NCBI RefSeq assembly: GCF_020882245.1
Contig: NW_026869996.1
Coordinates: forward strand, 9,288,969-9,352,968
Source: Rhopalosiphum padi
Lineage: Eukaryota; Arthropoda; Insecta; Hemiptera; Aphididae
Reading direction: 5' to 3'
DNA length: 64,000 nt
Position numbers and translations under genes: made by a program. Below are positions 22,205-34,934 of this stretch, piece by piece. The number at the start of each line of letters is the position of its first letter. Positions within the stretch are counted from its first letter, which is position 1. The notes beneath the pieces were generated by a model. It searched no databases. It saw only the letters and a program-made list of their open reading frames with translations, and was not told the DNA's origin.

Positions 22205-24815
22205 TTTCAAATTTTGGGTTTTCAAAAATCATTCGACCTAAGTACGACGTTTAAAAATCCTTAATAACAGTTTTTCGAAAAATCAAAAGCATACAACTTA
22301 TGAAGCTGGTTATGGGGATCAATTTTATGTCTGACGACTGTCGTCCTATCTCTCTCGATTTTCCCGTAAAACACTTCGTAAACGAGAATTTTCATTTTTC
22401 GAAATTTTCAATTTTCATTCGCGTTTCCTAGGTCACCTGGTGGTCCAACGACAAATTTATCACAGAAGTTAAAATGTTCTACATGTAATTCTAAATCAGA
22501 ATCAGTTTTTGTTTTTTCCAAAAACTCGTTATTTCAAATTTTGGGTTTTCAAAAATCGTTCGACCTAAGTACGACGTTTAAAAATCCTTAATAACAGTTT
22601 TTCGAAAAATCAAAAGCATACAACTTATGAAGCCGGTTATGGGGATCAATTTTATGTCTGACGACTGTCGTCCTATCTCTCTCGATTTTCCCGTAAAACA
22701 CTTCGTAAACGAGAATTTTCATTTTTCGAAATTTTCAATTATCATTCGCGTTTCCTAGGTCACCTGGTGGTCCAACGACAATTTATCACAGAAGTTAAAA
22801 TGTTCTACGTGTAATTCCAAATCAGAATCAGTTTTTGTTTTTTCCAAAAACTCATTATTTCAAATTTTGGGTTTTCAAAAATCGTTCGACCTAAGTACGA
22901 CATTTAAAAATCCTTAATAACGGTTTTTCGAAAAATCAAAAGCATACAACTTATGAAGCTGGTTATGGGGATCAATTTTATGTCTTACGACTGTCGTCCT
23001 ATCTCTCTCGGTTTTCCCGTAAAACATTTCGTAAACGAGAATTTTCATTTTTCGAAATTTTCAATTTTCATTTGCGTTTCCTAGGTCACCTGGTGGTCCA
23101 ACGACAATTTATCACAGAAGTTAAAATGTTCTACATGTAATTCCAAACCAGAAACAGTTTTTCATTTTTCCAAAAACTCGTTATTTCAAATTTTGGGTTT
23201 TCAAAAATCGTTCGACCTAAGTACGACATTTAAAAATCCTTAATAACGGTTTTTCGAAAAATCAAAAGCATACAACTTATGAAGCTGGTTATGGGGATCA
23301 ATTTTATGACTAACGACTTTCGTCCTATCTCTCTCGGTTTTCCCGTAAAACACTTCGTAAACGAGAATTTTAATTTTTCAAAATTTTCAATTTTCATTCG
23401 CGTTTCCTAGGTCACCTAGTGGTCCAACGACAATTTATCACAGAAGTTAAAATGTTCTACATGTAATTCCAAACCAGAAACAGTTTTTCATTCTTCAAAA
23501 AACTCGTTATTTCAAATTTTGGGTTTTCAAAAATCGTTCGACCTAAGTACGACGTTTAAAAATCCTTAATAACAGTTTTTCGAAAAATCAAAAGCATACA
23601 ACTTATGAAGCTGGTTATGGGGATCAATTTTATGTCTTACGACTGTCGTCCTATCTCTCTCGGTTTTCCCGTAAAACATTTCGTAAACGAGAATTTTCAT
23701 TTTTCGAAATTTTCAATTTTCATTCGCGTTTCCTAGGTCACCTGGTGGTCCAACGACAAATTTATCACAGAAGTTAAAATGTTCTACATGTAATTCTAAA
23801 TCAGAATCAGTTTTTGTTTTTTCCAAAAATTGTTTATTTCATATTTTGGGTTTTCAAAAATCGTTCGACCTAAGTACGACGTTTAAAAATCCTTAATAAC
23901 GGATTTTCGAAAAATCAAAAGCATACAACTTATGAAGCTGGTTATGGGGATCAATTTTATGTCTCACGACTGTCGTCCTATCTCTCTCGGTTTTCCCGTA
24001 AAACATTTCGTAAACGAGAATTTTCATTTTTCGAAATTTTCAATTTTCATTCGCGTTTCCTAGGTCACCTGGTGGTCCAACGACAATTTATCACAGAAGT
24101 TAAAATGTTCTACATGTAATTCCAAACCAGAAACAGTTTTTCATTCTTCAAAAAACTCGTTATTTCAAATTTTGGGTTTTCAAAAATCGTTCGACCTAAG
24201 TACGACGTTTAAAAATCCTTAATAACAGTATTTCGAAAAATCAAAAGCATACAACTTATGAAGCTGGTTATGGGGATCAATTTTATGTCTGACGACTGTC
24301 GTCCTATCTCTCTCGGTTTTCCCGTAAAACATTTCGTAAACGAGAATTTTCATTTTTCGAAATTTTCAATTTTCATTCGCGTTTCCTAGGTCACCTGGTG
24401 GTCCAACGACAATTTATCACAGAAGTTAAAATGTTCTACATGTAATTCCAAACCAGAAACAGTTTTTCATTCTTCAAAAAACTCGTTATTTCAAATTTTG
24501 GGTTTTCAAAAATCATTCGACCTAAGTACGACGTTTAAAAATCCTTAATAACAGTTTTTCGAAAAATCAAAAGCATACAACTTATGAAGCTGGTTATGGG
24601 GATCAATTTTATGTCTGACGACTGTCGTCCTATCTCTCTCGATTTTCCCGTAAAACACTTCGTAAACGAGAATTTTCATTTTTCGAAATTTTCAATTTTC
24701 ATTCGCGTTTCCTAGGTCACCTGGTGGTCCAACGACAAATTTATCACAGAAGTTAAAATGTTCTACATGTAATTCCAAACCAGAAACAGTTTTTCATTCT
24801 TCAAAAAACTCGTTA
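22205..24815 (+). repeat. Octamer HOR copy 1, 2611 bp
   Basis: The order is H X B'-like F-like D E G H2, with starts 22205, 22532, 22858, 23184, 23510, 23837, 24163 and 24489. The third monomer has GACATTT with TCTTACG and, in this copy only, TTTGCGTTTCC. The fourth has CCTAGTGG and a CATTCTTC tail. Confidence 0.85.
22532..22857 (+). repeat. Type X monomer exemplar (326 bp)
   Basis: Only two copies exist, here and at 25143-25468. Both have AAGCCGGTT, TTATCATTCG, CTACGTGTAATT and CCAAATCAG on an H-like head. They lie one octamer period apart (2611 bp), which shows that the octamer was duplicated as a unit after these changes arose. Confidence 0.85.
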
Positions 24816-27099
24816 TTTCAAATTTTGGGTTTTCAAAAATCATTCGACCTAAGTACGACGTTTAAAAATCCTTAATAACAGTTTTTCGAAAAATCAAAAG
24901 CATACAACTTATGAAGCTGGTTATGGGGATCAATTTTATGTCTGACGACTGTCGTCCTATCTCTCTCGATTTTCCCGTAAAACACTTCGTAAACGAGAAT
25001 TTTCATTTTTCGAAATTTTCAATTTTCATTCGCGTTTCCTAGGTCACCTGGTGGTCCAACGACAAATTTATCACAGAAGTTAAAATGTTCTACATGTAAT
25101 TCTAAATCAGAATCAGTTTTTGTTTTTTCCAAAAACTCGTTATTTCAAATTTTGGGTTTTCAAAAATCGTTCGACCTAAGTACGACGTTTAAAAATCCTT
25201 AATAACAGTTTTTCGAAAAATCAAAAGCATACAACTTATGAAGCCGGTTATGGGGATCAATTTTATGTCTGACGACTGTCGTCCTATCTCTCTCGATTTT
25301 CCCGTAAAACACTTCGTAAACGAGAATTTTCATTTTTCAAAATTTTCAATTATCATTCGCGTTTCCTAGGTCACCTGGTGGTCCAACGACAATTTATCAC
25401 AGAAGTTAAAATGTTCTACGTGTAATTCCAAATCAGAATCAGTTTTTGTTTTTTCCAAAAACTCGTTATTTCAAATTTTGGGTTTTCAAAAATCGTTCGA
25501 CCTAAGTACGACATTTAAAAATCCTTAATAACGGTTTTTCGAAAAATCAAAAGCATACAACTTATGAAGCTGGTTATGGGGATCAATTTTATGTCTTACG
25601 ACTGTCGTCCTATCTCTCTCGGTTTTCCCGTAAAACATTTCGTAAACGAGAATTTTCATTTTTCGAAATTTTCAATTTTCATTCGCGTTTCCTAGGTCAC
25701 CTGGTGGTCCAACGACAATTTATCACAGAAGTTAAAATGTTCTACATGTAATTCCAAACCAGAAACAGTTTTTCATTTTTCCAAAAACTCGTTATTTCAA
25801 ATTTTGGGTTTTCAAAAATCGTTCGACCTAAGTACGACATTTAAAAATCCTTAATAACGGTTTTTCGAAAAATCAAAAGCATACAACTTATGAAGCTGGT
25901 TATGGGGATCAATTTTATGACTAACGACTTTCGTCCTATCTCTCTCGGTTTTCCCGTAAAACACTTCGTAAACGAGAATTTTAATTTTTCAAAATTTTCA
26001 ATTTTCATTCGCGTTTCCTAGGTCACCTAGTGGTCCAACGACAATTTATCACAGAAGTTAAAATGTTCTACATGTAATTCCAAACCAGAAACAGTTTTTC
26101 ATTCTTCAAAAAACTCGTTATTTCAAATTTTGGGTTTTCAAAAATCGTTCGACCTAAGTACGACGTTTAAAAATCCTTAATAACAGTTTTTCGAAAAATC
26201 AAAAGCATACAACTTATGAAGCTGGTTATGGGGATCAATTTTATGTCTTACGACTGTCGTCCTATCTCTCTCGGTTTTCCCGTAAAACATTTCGTAAACG
26301 AGAATTTTCATTTTTCGAAATTTTCAATTTTCATTCGCGTTTCCTAGGTCACCTGGTGGTCCAACGACAAATTTATCACAGAAGTTAAAATGTTCTACAT
26401 GTAATTCTAAATCAGAATCAGTTTTTGTTTTTTCCAAAAATTGTTTATTTCATATTTTGGGTTTTCAAAAATCGTTCGACCTAAGTACGACGTTTAAAAA
26501 TCCTTAATAACGGATTTTCGAAAAATCAAAAGCATACAACTTATGAAGCTGGTTATGGGGATCAATTTTATGTCTCACGACTGTCGTCCTATCTCTCTCG
26601 GTTTTCCCGTAAAACATTTCGTAAACGAGAATTTTCATTTTTCGAAATTTTCAATTTTCATTCGCGTTTCCTAGGTCACCTGGTGGTCCAACGACAATTT
26701 ATCACAGAAGTTAAAATGTTCTACATGTAATTCCAAACCAGAAACAGTTTTTCATTCTTCAAAAAACTCGTTATTTCAAATTTTGGGTTTTCAAAAATCG
26801 TTCGACCTAAGTACGACGTTTAAAAATCCTTAATAACAGTATTTCGAAAAATCAAAAGCATACAACTTATGAAGCTGGTTATGGGGATCAATTTTATGTC
26901 TGACGACTGTCGTCCTATCTCTCTCGGTTTTCCCGTAAAACATTTCGTAAACGAGAATTTTCATTTTTCAAAATTTTCAATTTTCATTCGCGTTTCCTAG
27001 GTCACCTGGTGGTCCAACGACAATTTATCACAGATGTTAAAATGTTCTACATGTAATTCTAAATCAGAATCAGTTTTTGTTTTTTCCAAAAACTCGTTA
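24816..27099 (+). repeat. Octamer HOR copy 2, seven monomers, 2284 bp
   Basis: Starts are 24816, 25143, 25469, 25795, 26121, 26448 and 26774, matching copy 1 in order and rare variants. The seventh (G) begins normally but switches to a CTAAATCAG and AAAAACTCG tail and carries CAGATGTT. This leads into P instead of H, so the copy ends in a crossover inside that monomer. Confidence 0.83.
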
Positions 27100-29385
27100 T
27101 TTCAAATTTTGGGTTTTCAAAAATCGTTCGACCAAAGTACGACGTTTAAAAATCCTTAATAACGGTTTTTCGAAAAATCAAAAGCATTAAACTTATGAAG
27201 CTGGTTATGGGGATCAATGTTATGTCTCACGACATTCGTCCTATCTCTCTCGGTTTTCCCGTAAAACATTTCGTAAACGAGAATTTTCATTTTTCGAAAT
27301 TTTCAATTTTCATTCGCGTTTCCTAGGTCACCTGGTGGTCCAACGACAAATTTATCACAGAAGTTAAAATGTTCTACATGTAATTCTAAATCAGAATCAG
27401 TTTTTGTTTTTTCCAAAAATTGTTTATTTCGAATTTTGGGTTTTCAAAAATCGTTCGACCTATGTACGACGTTTAAAAATCCTTAATAACGGTTTTTCGA
27501 AAAATCAAAAGCATACAACTTATGAAGCTGGTTATGGGGATCAATTTTATGTCTTACGACTGTCGTCCTATCTCTCTCGGTTTTCCCGTAAAACATTTCG
27601 TAAACGAGAATTTTCATTTTTCGAAATTTTCAATTTTCATTCGCGTTTCCTAGGTCACCTGGTGGTCCAACGACAAATTTATCACAGAAGTTAAAATGTT
27701 CTACATGTAATTCTAAATCAGAATCAGTTTTTGTTTTTTCCAAAAATTGTTTATTTCATATTTTGGGTTTTCAAAAATCGTTCGACCTAAGTACGACGTT
27801 TAAAAATCCTTAATAACGGTTTTTCGAAAAACCAAAAGCATACAACTTATGAAGCTGGTTATGGGGATCAATTTTATGTCTCACGACTGTCGTCCTATCT
27901 CTCTCGGTTTTCCCGTAAAACATTTCGTAAACGAGAATTTTCATTTTTCGAAATTTTCAATTTTCATTCGCGTTTCCTAGGTCACCTGGTGGTCCAACGA
28001 CAATTTATCACAGAAGTTAAAATGTTCTACATGTAATTCCAAACCAGAAACAGTTTTTCATTCTTCAAAAAACTCGTTATTTCATATTTTGGGTTTTCAA
28101 AAATCGTTCGACCTAAGTACGACGTTTAAAAATCCTTAATAACGGTTTTTCGAAAAACCAAAAGCATACAACTTATGAAGCTGGTTATGGGGATCAATTT
28201 TATGTCTCACGACTGTCGTCCTATCTCTCTCGGTTTTCCCGTAAAACATTTCGTAAACGAGAATTTTCATTTTTCGAAATTTTCAATTTTCATTCGCGTT
28301 TCCTAGGTCACCTGGTGGTCCAACGACAATTTATCACAGAAGTTAAAATGTTCTACATGTAATTCCAAACCAGAAACAGTTTTTCATTCTTCAAAAAACT
28401 CGTTATTTCAAATTTTGGGTTTTCAAAAATCGTTCGACCTAAGTACGACGTTTAAAAATCCTTAATAACAGTTTTTCGAAAAATCAAAAGCATACAACTT
28501 ATGAAGCTGGTTATGGGGATCAATTTTATGTCTTACGACTGTCGTCCTATCTCTCTCGGTTTTCCCGTAAAACATTTCGTAAACGAGAATTTTCATTTTT
28601 CGAAATTTTCAATTTTCATTCGCGTTTCCTAGGTCACCTGGTGGTCCAACGACAAATTTATCACAGAAGTTAAAATGTTCTACATGTAATTCTAAATCAG
28701 AATCAGTTTTTGTTTTTTCCAAAAATTGTTTATTTCAAATTTTGGGTTTTCAAAAATCGTTCGACCTAAGTACGACGTTTAAAAATCCTTAATAACGGTT
28801 TTTCGAAAAATCAAAAGCATACAACTTATGAAGCTGGTTATGGGGATCAATTTTATGTCTTACGACTGTCGTCCTATCTCTCTCGGTTTTCCCGTAAAAC
28901 ATTTCGTAAACGAGAATTTTCATTTTTCGAAATTTTCAATTTTCATTCGCGTTTCCTAGGTCACCTGGTGGTCCAACGACAAATTTATCACAGAAGTTAA
29001 AATGTTCTACATGTAATTCTAAATCAGAATCAGTTTTTGTTTTTTCCAAAAATTGTTTATTTCATATTTTGGGTTTTCAAAAATCGTTCGACCTAAGTAC
29101 GACGTTTAAAAATCCTTAATAACGGTTTTTCGAAAAACCAAAAGCATACAACTTATGAAGCTGGTTATGGGGATCAATTTTATGTCTCACGACTGTCGTC
29201 CTATCTCTCTCGGTTTTCCCGTAAAACATTTCGTAAACGAGAATTTTCATTTTTCGAAATTTTCAATTTTCATTCGCGTTTCCTAGGTCACCTGGTGGTC
29301 CAACGACAATTTATCACAGAAGTTAAAATGTTCTACATGTAATTCCAAACCAGAAACAGTTTTTCATTCTTCAAAAAACTCGTTA
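27100..29385 (+). repeat. End of zone I: P-B-C-C-D-B-C
   Basis: Starts are 27100, 27427, 27754, 28080, 28406, 28733 and 29060. The B at 27427 has two private substitutions (TTTCGAATTTT and CCTATGTACG). The two C monomers in tandem at 27754 and 28080 occur nowhere else. These are the last C, D, B and P monomers in the window. Confidence 0.83.
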
Positions 29386-31016
29386 TTTCAAATTTTGGGT
29401 TTTCAAAAATCGTTCGACCTAAGTACGACTTTTAAAAATCCTTAATAACAGTATTTCGAAAAATCAAAAGCATACAACTTATGAAGCTGGTTATGGGGAT
29501 CAATTTTATGACTAACGACTTTCGTCCTATCTCTCTCGGTTTTCCCGTAAAACACTTCGTAAACGAGAATTTTAATTTTTCAAAATTTTCAATTTTCATT
29601 CGCGTTTCCTAGGTCACCTGGTGGTCCAACGACAATTTATCACAGAAGTTAAAATGTTCTAAATGTAATTCTAAATCAGAATCAGTTTTTCATTTTTCCT
29701 AAAACTCGTTATTTCAAATTTTGGGTTTTCAAAAATCGTTCGACCTAAGTACGACGTTTAAAAATCCTTAATAACGGTTTTTCAAAAAATCATAAGCATA
29801 CAACTTATGAAGCTGGTTATGGGGATCAATTTTATGACTAACGACTTTCGTCCTATCTCTCTCGGTTTTCCCGTAAAACACTTCGTAAACGAGAATTTTA
29901 ATTTTTCGAAATTTTCAATTTTCATTCGCGTTTCCTAGGTCACCTGGTGGTCCAACGACAAATTTATCACAGAAGTTAAAATGTTCTACATGTAATTCTA
30001 AATCAGAATCAGTTTTTGTTTTTTCCAAAAATTGTTTATTTCAAATTTTGGGTTTTCAAAAATCGTTCGACCTAAGTACGACGTTTAAAAATCCTTAATA
30101 ACGGTTTTTCGAAAAATCAAAAGCATACAACTTATGAAGCTGGTTATGGGGATCAATTTTATGTCTCACGACTGTCGTCCTATCTCTTTCGGTTTTCCCG
30201 TAAAACATTTCGTAAACGAGAATTTTCATTTTTCGAAATTTTCAATTTTCATTCGCGTTTCCTAGGTCACCTGGTGGTCCAACGACAATTTATCACAGAA
30301 GTTAAAATGTTCTACATGTAATTCCAAACCAGAAATAGTTTTTCATTTTTCCAAAAACTCGTTATTTCAAATTTTGGGTTTTCAAAAATCGTTCGACCTA
30401 AGTACGACATTTAAAAATCCTTAATAACGGTTTTTCGAAAAATCAAAAGCATACAACTTATGAAGCTGGTTATGGGGATCAATTTTATGACTAACGACTT
30501 TCGTCCTATCTCTCTCGGTTTTCCCGTAAAACACTTCGTAAACGAGAATTTTAATTTTTCAAAATTTTCAATTTTCATTCGCGTTTCCTAGGTCACCTGG
30601 TGGTCCAACGACAATTTATCACAGAAGTTAAAATGTTCTAAATGTAATTCTAAATCAGAATCAGTTTTTCATTTTTCCTAAAACTCGTTATTTCAAATTT
30701 TGGGTTTTCAAAAATCGTTCGACCTAAGTACGACGTTTAAAAATCCTTAATAACGGTTTTTCGAAAAATCAAAAGCATACAACTTATGAAGCTGGTTATG
30801 GGGATCAATTTTATGTCTGACGACTGTCGTCCTATCTCTCTCGATTTTCCCGTAAAACACTTCGTAAACGAGAATTTTCATTTTTCGAAATTTTCAATTT
30901 TCATTCGCGTTTCCTAGGTCACCTGGTGGTCCAACGACAATTTATCACAGAAGTTAAAATGTTCTACATGTAATTCCAAACCAGAAACAGTTTTTCATTT
31001 TTCCAAAAACTCGTTA
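29386..31016 (+). repeat. Start of zone II: chimera-A-R-F*-H1
   Basis: Starts are 29386, 29712, 30039, 30365 and 30691. The first monomer joins a G-like head (CAGTATTTCG, with the private change TACGACTTTTAAA) to ACTAACG and the zone II tail CTAAATG and CCTAAAACTCG. R (30039) and F* (30365) share the rare GAAATAG and the tail with a pair at 32977-33628. Confidence 0.82.
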
Positions 31017-33302
31017 TTTCAAATTTTGGGTTTTCAAAAATCGTTCGACCTAAGTACGACGTTTAAAAATCCTTAATAACAGTTTTTCGAAAAATCAAAA
31101 GCATACAACTTATGAAGCTGGTTATGGGGATCAATTTTATGTCTGACGACTGTCGTCCTATCTCTCTCGATTTTCCCGTAAAACACTTCGTAAACGAGAA
31201 TTTTCATTTTTCGAAATTTTCAATTTTCATTCGCGTTTCCTAGGTCACCTGGTGGTCCAACGACAAATTTATCACAGAAGTTAAAATGTTCTACATGTAA
31301 TTCTAAATCAGAATCAGTTTTTGTTTTTTCCAAAAATTGTTTATTTCAAATTTTGGGTTTTCAAAAATCGTTCGACCTAAGTACGACGTTTAAAAATCCT
31401 TAATAACGGTTTTTCGAAAAATCAAAAGCATACAACTTATGAAGCTGGTTATGGGGATCAATTTTATGTCTCACGACTGTCGTCCTATCTCTCTCGGTTT
31501 TCCCGTAAAACATTTCGTAAACGAGAATTTTCATTTTTCGAAAATTTCAATTTTCATTCGCGTTTCCTAGGTCACCTGGTGGTCCAACGACAATTTATCA
31601 CAGAAGTTAAAATGTTCTACATGTAATTCCAAACCAGAAACAGTTTTTCATTTTTCCAAAAACTCGTTATTTCAAATTTTGGGTTTTCAAAAATCGTTCG
31701 ACCTAAGTACGACGTTTAAAAATCCTTAATAACGGTTTTTCGAAAAATCAAAAGCATACAACTTATGAAGCTGGTTATGGGGATCAATTTTATGTCTGAC
31801 GACTGTCGTCCTATCTCTCTCGATTTTGCCGTAAAACACTTCGTAAACGAGAATTTTCATTTTTCGAAATTTTCAATTTTCATTCGCGTTTCCTAGGTCA
31901 CCTGGTGGTCCAACGACAATTTATCACAGAAGTTAAAATGTTCTACATGTAATTCCAAACCAGAAACAGTTTTTCATTTTTCCAAAAACTCGTTATTTCA
32001 AATTTTGGGTTTTCAAAAATCGTTCGACCTAAGTACGACGTTTAAAAATCCTTAATAACAGTTTTTCGAAAAATCAAAAGCATACAACTTATGAAGCTGG
32101 TTATGGGGATCAATTTTATGTCTGACGACTGTCGTCCTATCTCTCTCGATTTTCCCGTAAAACACTTCGTAAACGAGAATTTTCATTTTTCGAAATTTTC
32201 AATTTTCATTCGCGTTTCCTAGGTCACCTGGTGGTCCAACGACAAATTTATCACAGAAGTTAAAATGTTCTACATGTAATTCCAAACCAGAAACAGTTTT
32301 TCATTTTTCCAAAAACTCGTTATTTCAAATTTTGGGTTTTCAAAAATCGTTCGACCTAAGTACGACGTTTAAAAATCCTTAATAACAGTTTTTCGAAAAA
32401 TCAAAAGCATACAACTTATGAAGCTGGTTATGGGGATCAATTTTATGTCTGACGACTGTCGTCCTATCTCTCTCGATTTTCCCGTAAAACACTTCGTAAA
32501 CGAGAATTTTCATTTTTCGAAATTTTCAATTTTCATTCGCGTTTCCTAGGTCACCTGGTGGTCCAACGACAAATTTATCACAGAAGTTAAAATGTTCTAC
32601 ATGTAATTCTAAATCAGAATCAGTTTTTGTTTTTTCCAAAAATTGTTTATTTCAAATTTTGGGTTTTCAAAAATCGTTCGACCTAAGTACGACGTTTAAA
32701 AATCCTTAATAACAGTTTTTCGAAAAATCAAAAGCATACAACTTATGAAGCTGGTTATGGGGATCAATTTTATGTCTGACGACTGTCGTCCTATCTCTCT
32801 CGATTTTCCCGTAAAACACTTCGTAAACGAGAATTTTCATTTTTCGAAATTTTCAATTTTCATTCGCGTTTCCTAGGTCACCTGGTGGTCCAACGACAAA
32901 TTTATCACAGAAGTTAAAATGTTCTACATGTAATTCTAAATCAGAATCAGTTTTTGTTTTTTCCAAAAATTGTTTATTTCAAATTTTGGGTTTTCAAAAA
33001 TCGTTCGACCTAAGTACGACGTTTAAAAATCCTTAATAACGGTTTTTCGAAAAATCAAAAGCATACAACTTATGAAGCTGGTTATGAGGATCAATTTTAT
33101 GTCTCACGACTGTCGTCCTATCTCTCTCGGTTTTCCCGTAAAACATTTCGTAAACGAGAATTTTCATTTTTCGAAATTTTCAATTTTCATTCGCGTTTCC
33201 TAGGTCACCTGGTGGTCCAACGACAATTTATCACAGAAGTTAAAATGTTCTACATGTAATTCCAAACCAGAAATAGTTTTTCATTTTTCCAAAAACTCGT
33301 TA
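31017..33302 (+). repeat. Zone II block H-R-H1-H2-H-H-R (monomers 96-102)
   Basis: Starts are 31017, 31344, 31670, 31996, 32323, 32650 and 32977. R at 31344 has GAAAATTTC and R at 32977 has GGTTATGAGG and GAAATAG. H1 at 31670 has a private GATTTTGCCG. The block resembles 34935-36893, which has one H monomer fewer. Confidence 0.82.
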
Positions 33303-34934
33303 TTTCAAATTTTGGGTTTTCAAAAATCGTTCGACCTAAGTACGACATTTAAAAATCCTTAATAACGGTTTTTCGAAAAATCAAAAGCATACAACTTATG
33401 AAGCTGGTTATGGGGATCAATTTTATGACTAACGACTTTCGTCCTATCTCTCTCGGTTTTCCCGTAAAACACTTCGTAAACGAGAATTTTAATTTTTCAA
33501 AATTTTCAATTTTCATTCGCGTTTCCTAGGTCACCTGGTGGTCCAACGACAATTTATCACAGAAGTTAAAATGTTCTAAATGTAATTCTAAATCAGAATC
33601 AGTTTTTCATTTTTCCTAAAACTCGTTATTTCAAATTTTGGGTTTTCAAAAATCGTTCGACCTAAGTACGACGTTTAAAAATCCTTAATAACGGTTTTTC
33701 AAAAAATCATAAGCATACAACTTATGAAGCTGGTTATGGGGATCAATTTTATGTCTGACGACTGTCGTCCTATCTCTCTCGATTTTCCCGTAAAACACTT
33801 CGTAAACGAGAATTTTCATTTTTCGAAATTTTCAATTTTCATTCGCGTTTCCTAGGTCACCTGGTGGTCCAACGACAAATTTATCACAGAAGTTAAAATG
33901 TTCTACATGTAATTCTAAATCAGAATCAGTTTTTGTTTTTTCCAAAAATTGTTTATTTCAAATTTTGGGTTTTCAAAAATCGTTCGACCTAAGTACGACG
34001 TTTAAAAATCCTTAATAACGGTTTTTCGAAAAATCAAAAGCATACAACTTATGAAGCTGGTTATGGGGATCAATTTTATGTCTCACGACTGTCGTCCTAT
34101 CTCTCTCGGTTTTCCCGTAAAACATTTCGTAAACGAGAATTTTCATTTTTCGAAAATTTCAATTTTCATTCGCGTTTCCTAGGTCACCTGGTGGTCCAAC
34201 GACAATTTATCACAGAAGTTAAAATGTTCTACATGTAATTCCAAACCAGAAACAGTTTTTCATTTTTCCAAAAACTCGTTATTTCAAATTTTGGGTTTTC
34301 AAAAATCGTTCGACCTAAGTACGACGTTTAAAAATCCTTAATAACGGTTTTTCGAAAAATCAAAAGCATACAACTTATGAAGCTGGTTATGGGGATCAAT
34401 TTTATGTCTGACGACTGTCGTCCTATCTCTCTCGATTTTCCCGTAAAACACTTCGTAAACGAGAATTTTCATTTTTCGAAATTTTCAATTTTCATTCGCG
34501 TTTCCTAGGTCACCTGGTGGTCCAACGACAAATTTATCACAGAAGTTAAAATGTTCTACATGTAATTCTAAATCAGAATCAGTTTTTGTTTTTTCCAAAA
34601 ATTGTTTATTTCAAATTTTGGGTTTTCAAAAATCGTTCGACCTAAGTACGACGTTTAAAAATCCTTAATAACGGTTTTTCGAAAAATCAAAAGCATACAA
34701 CTTATGAAGCTGGTTATGGGGATCAATTTTATGTCTCACGACTGTCGTCCTATCTCTCTCGGTTTTCCCGTAAAACATTTCGTAAACGAGAATTTTCATT
34801 TTTCGAAATTTTCAATTTTCATTCGCGTTTCCTAGGTCACCTGGTGGTCCAACGACAATTTATCACAGAAGTTAAAATGTTCTACATGTAATTCCAAACC
34901 AGAAACAGTTTTTCATTTTTCCAAAAACTCGTTA
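33303..34934 (+). repeat. Zone II block F*-A/H-R-Hg-R (monomers 103-107)
   Basis: Starts are 33303, 33629, 33956, 34282 and 34609. The monomer at 33629 is chimeric: an A head (CAAAAAATCATAAG) changes to the H pattern (TCTGACG, CTCGATTTT) about 60 bases later. Confidence 0.82.
34609..34934 (+). repeat. Type R monomer exemplar (326 bp)
   Basis: Has AACGGTTTTTCG, TCTCACG, CTCGGTTTTCCCG, CATTTCG, ACAATTT, CCAAACCAG and CATTTTTCC. It is the partner of H in the zone II dimers. Sub-forms carry GGTTATGAGG (for example 32977, 36568, 38529, 39182), GAAAATTTC, or GAATTATC (47019, 48978, 51263). Rc (40162, 44081, 49304, 51589) has an AACAG head. Confidence 0.85.

Larger units (their letters stand above)
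11..29385 (+). repeat. Array zone I (monomers 1-90)
   Basis: This zone is defined by types P, C, D, E, G and X, by the TCTTACG allele and by tails reading CATTCTTCAAAAAACTCG. The last C monomer starts at 29060, the last TCTTACG monomer at 28733 and the last P at 27100; none reappear downstream. The dominant arrangement is an 11-monomer HOR at 5558-20572, with a derived eight-monomer HOR at 22205-27099. The shared variants suggest a local history of homogenisation separate from zone II. Confidence 0.85.

Noticed and set aside
27404..27694. A 96-codon open frame beginning with TTG inside the B monomer at 27427.
   Set aside because: It exists only because a private A-to-T change at 27463 turns the usual in-frame TAA of CCTAAGTACG into TAT. 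In other monomers that frame is closed. It starts at a TTG in the previous monomer's tail and stops at the AGTTAA normally present. The product is low-complexity and matches nothing I know, so I treat it as satellite sequence open by chance.
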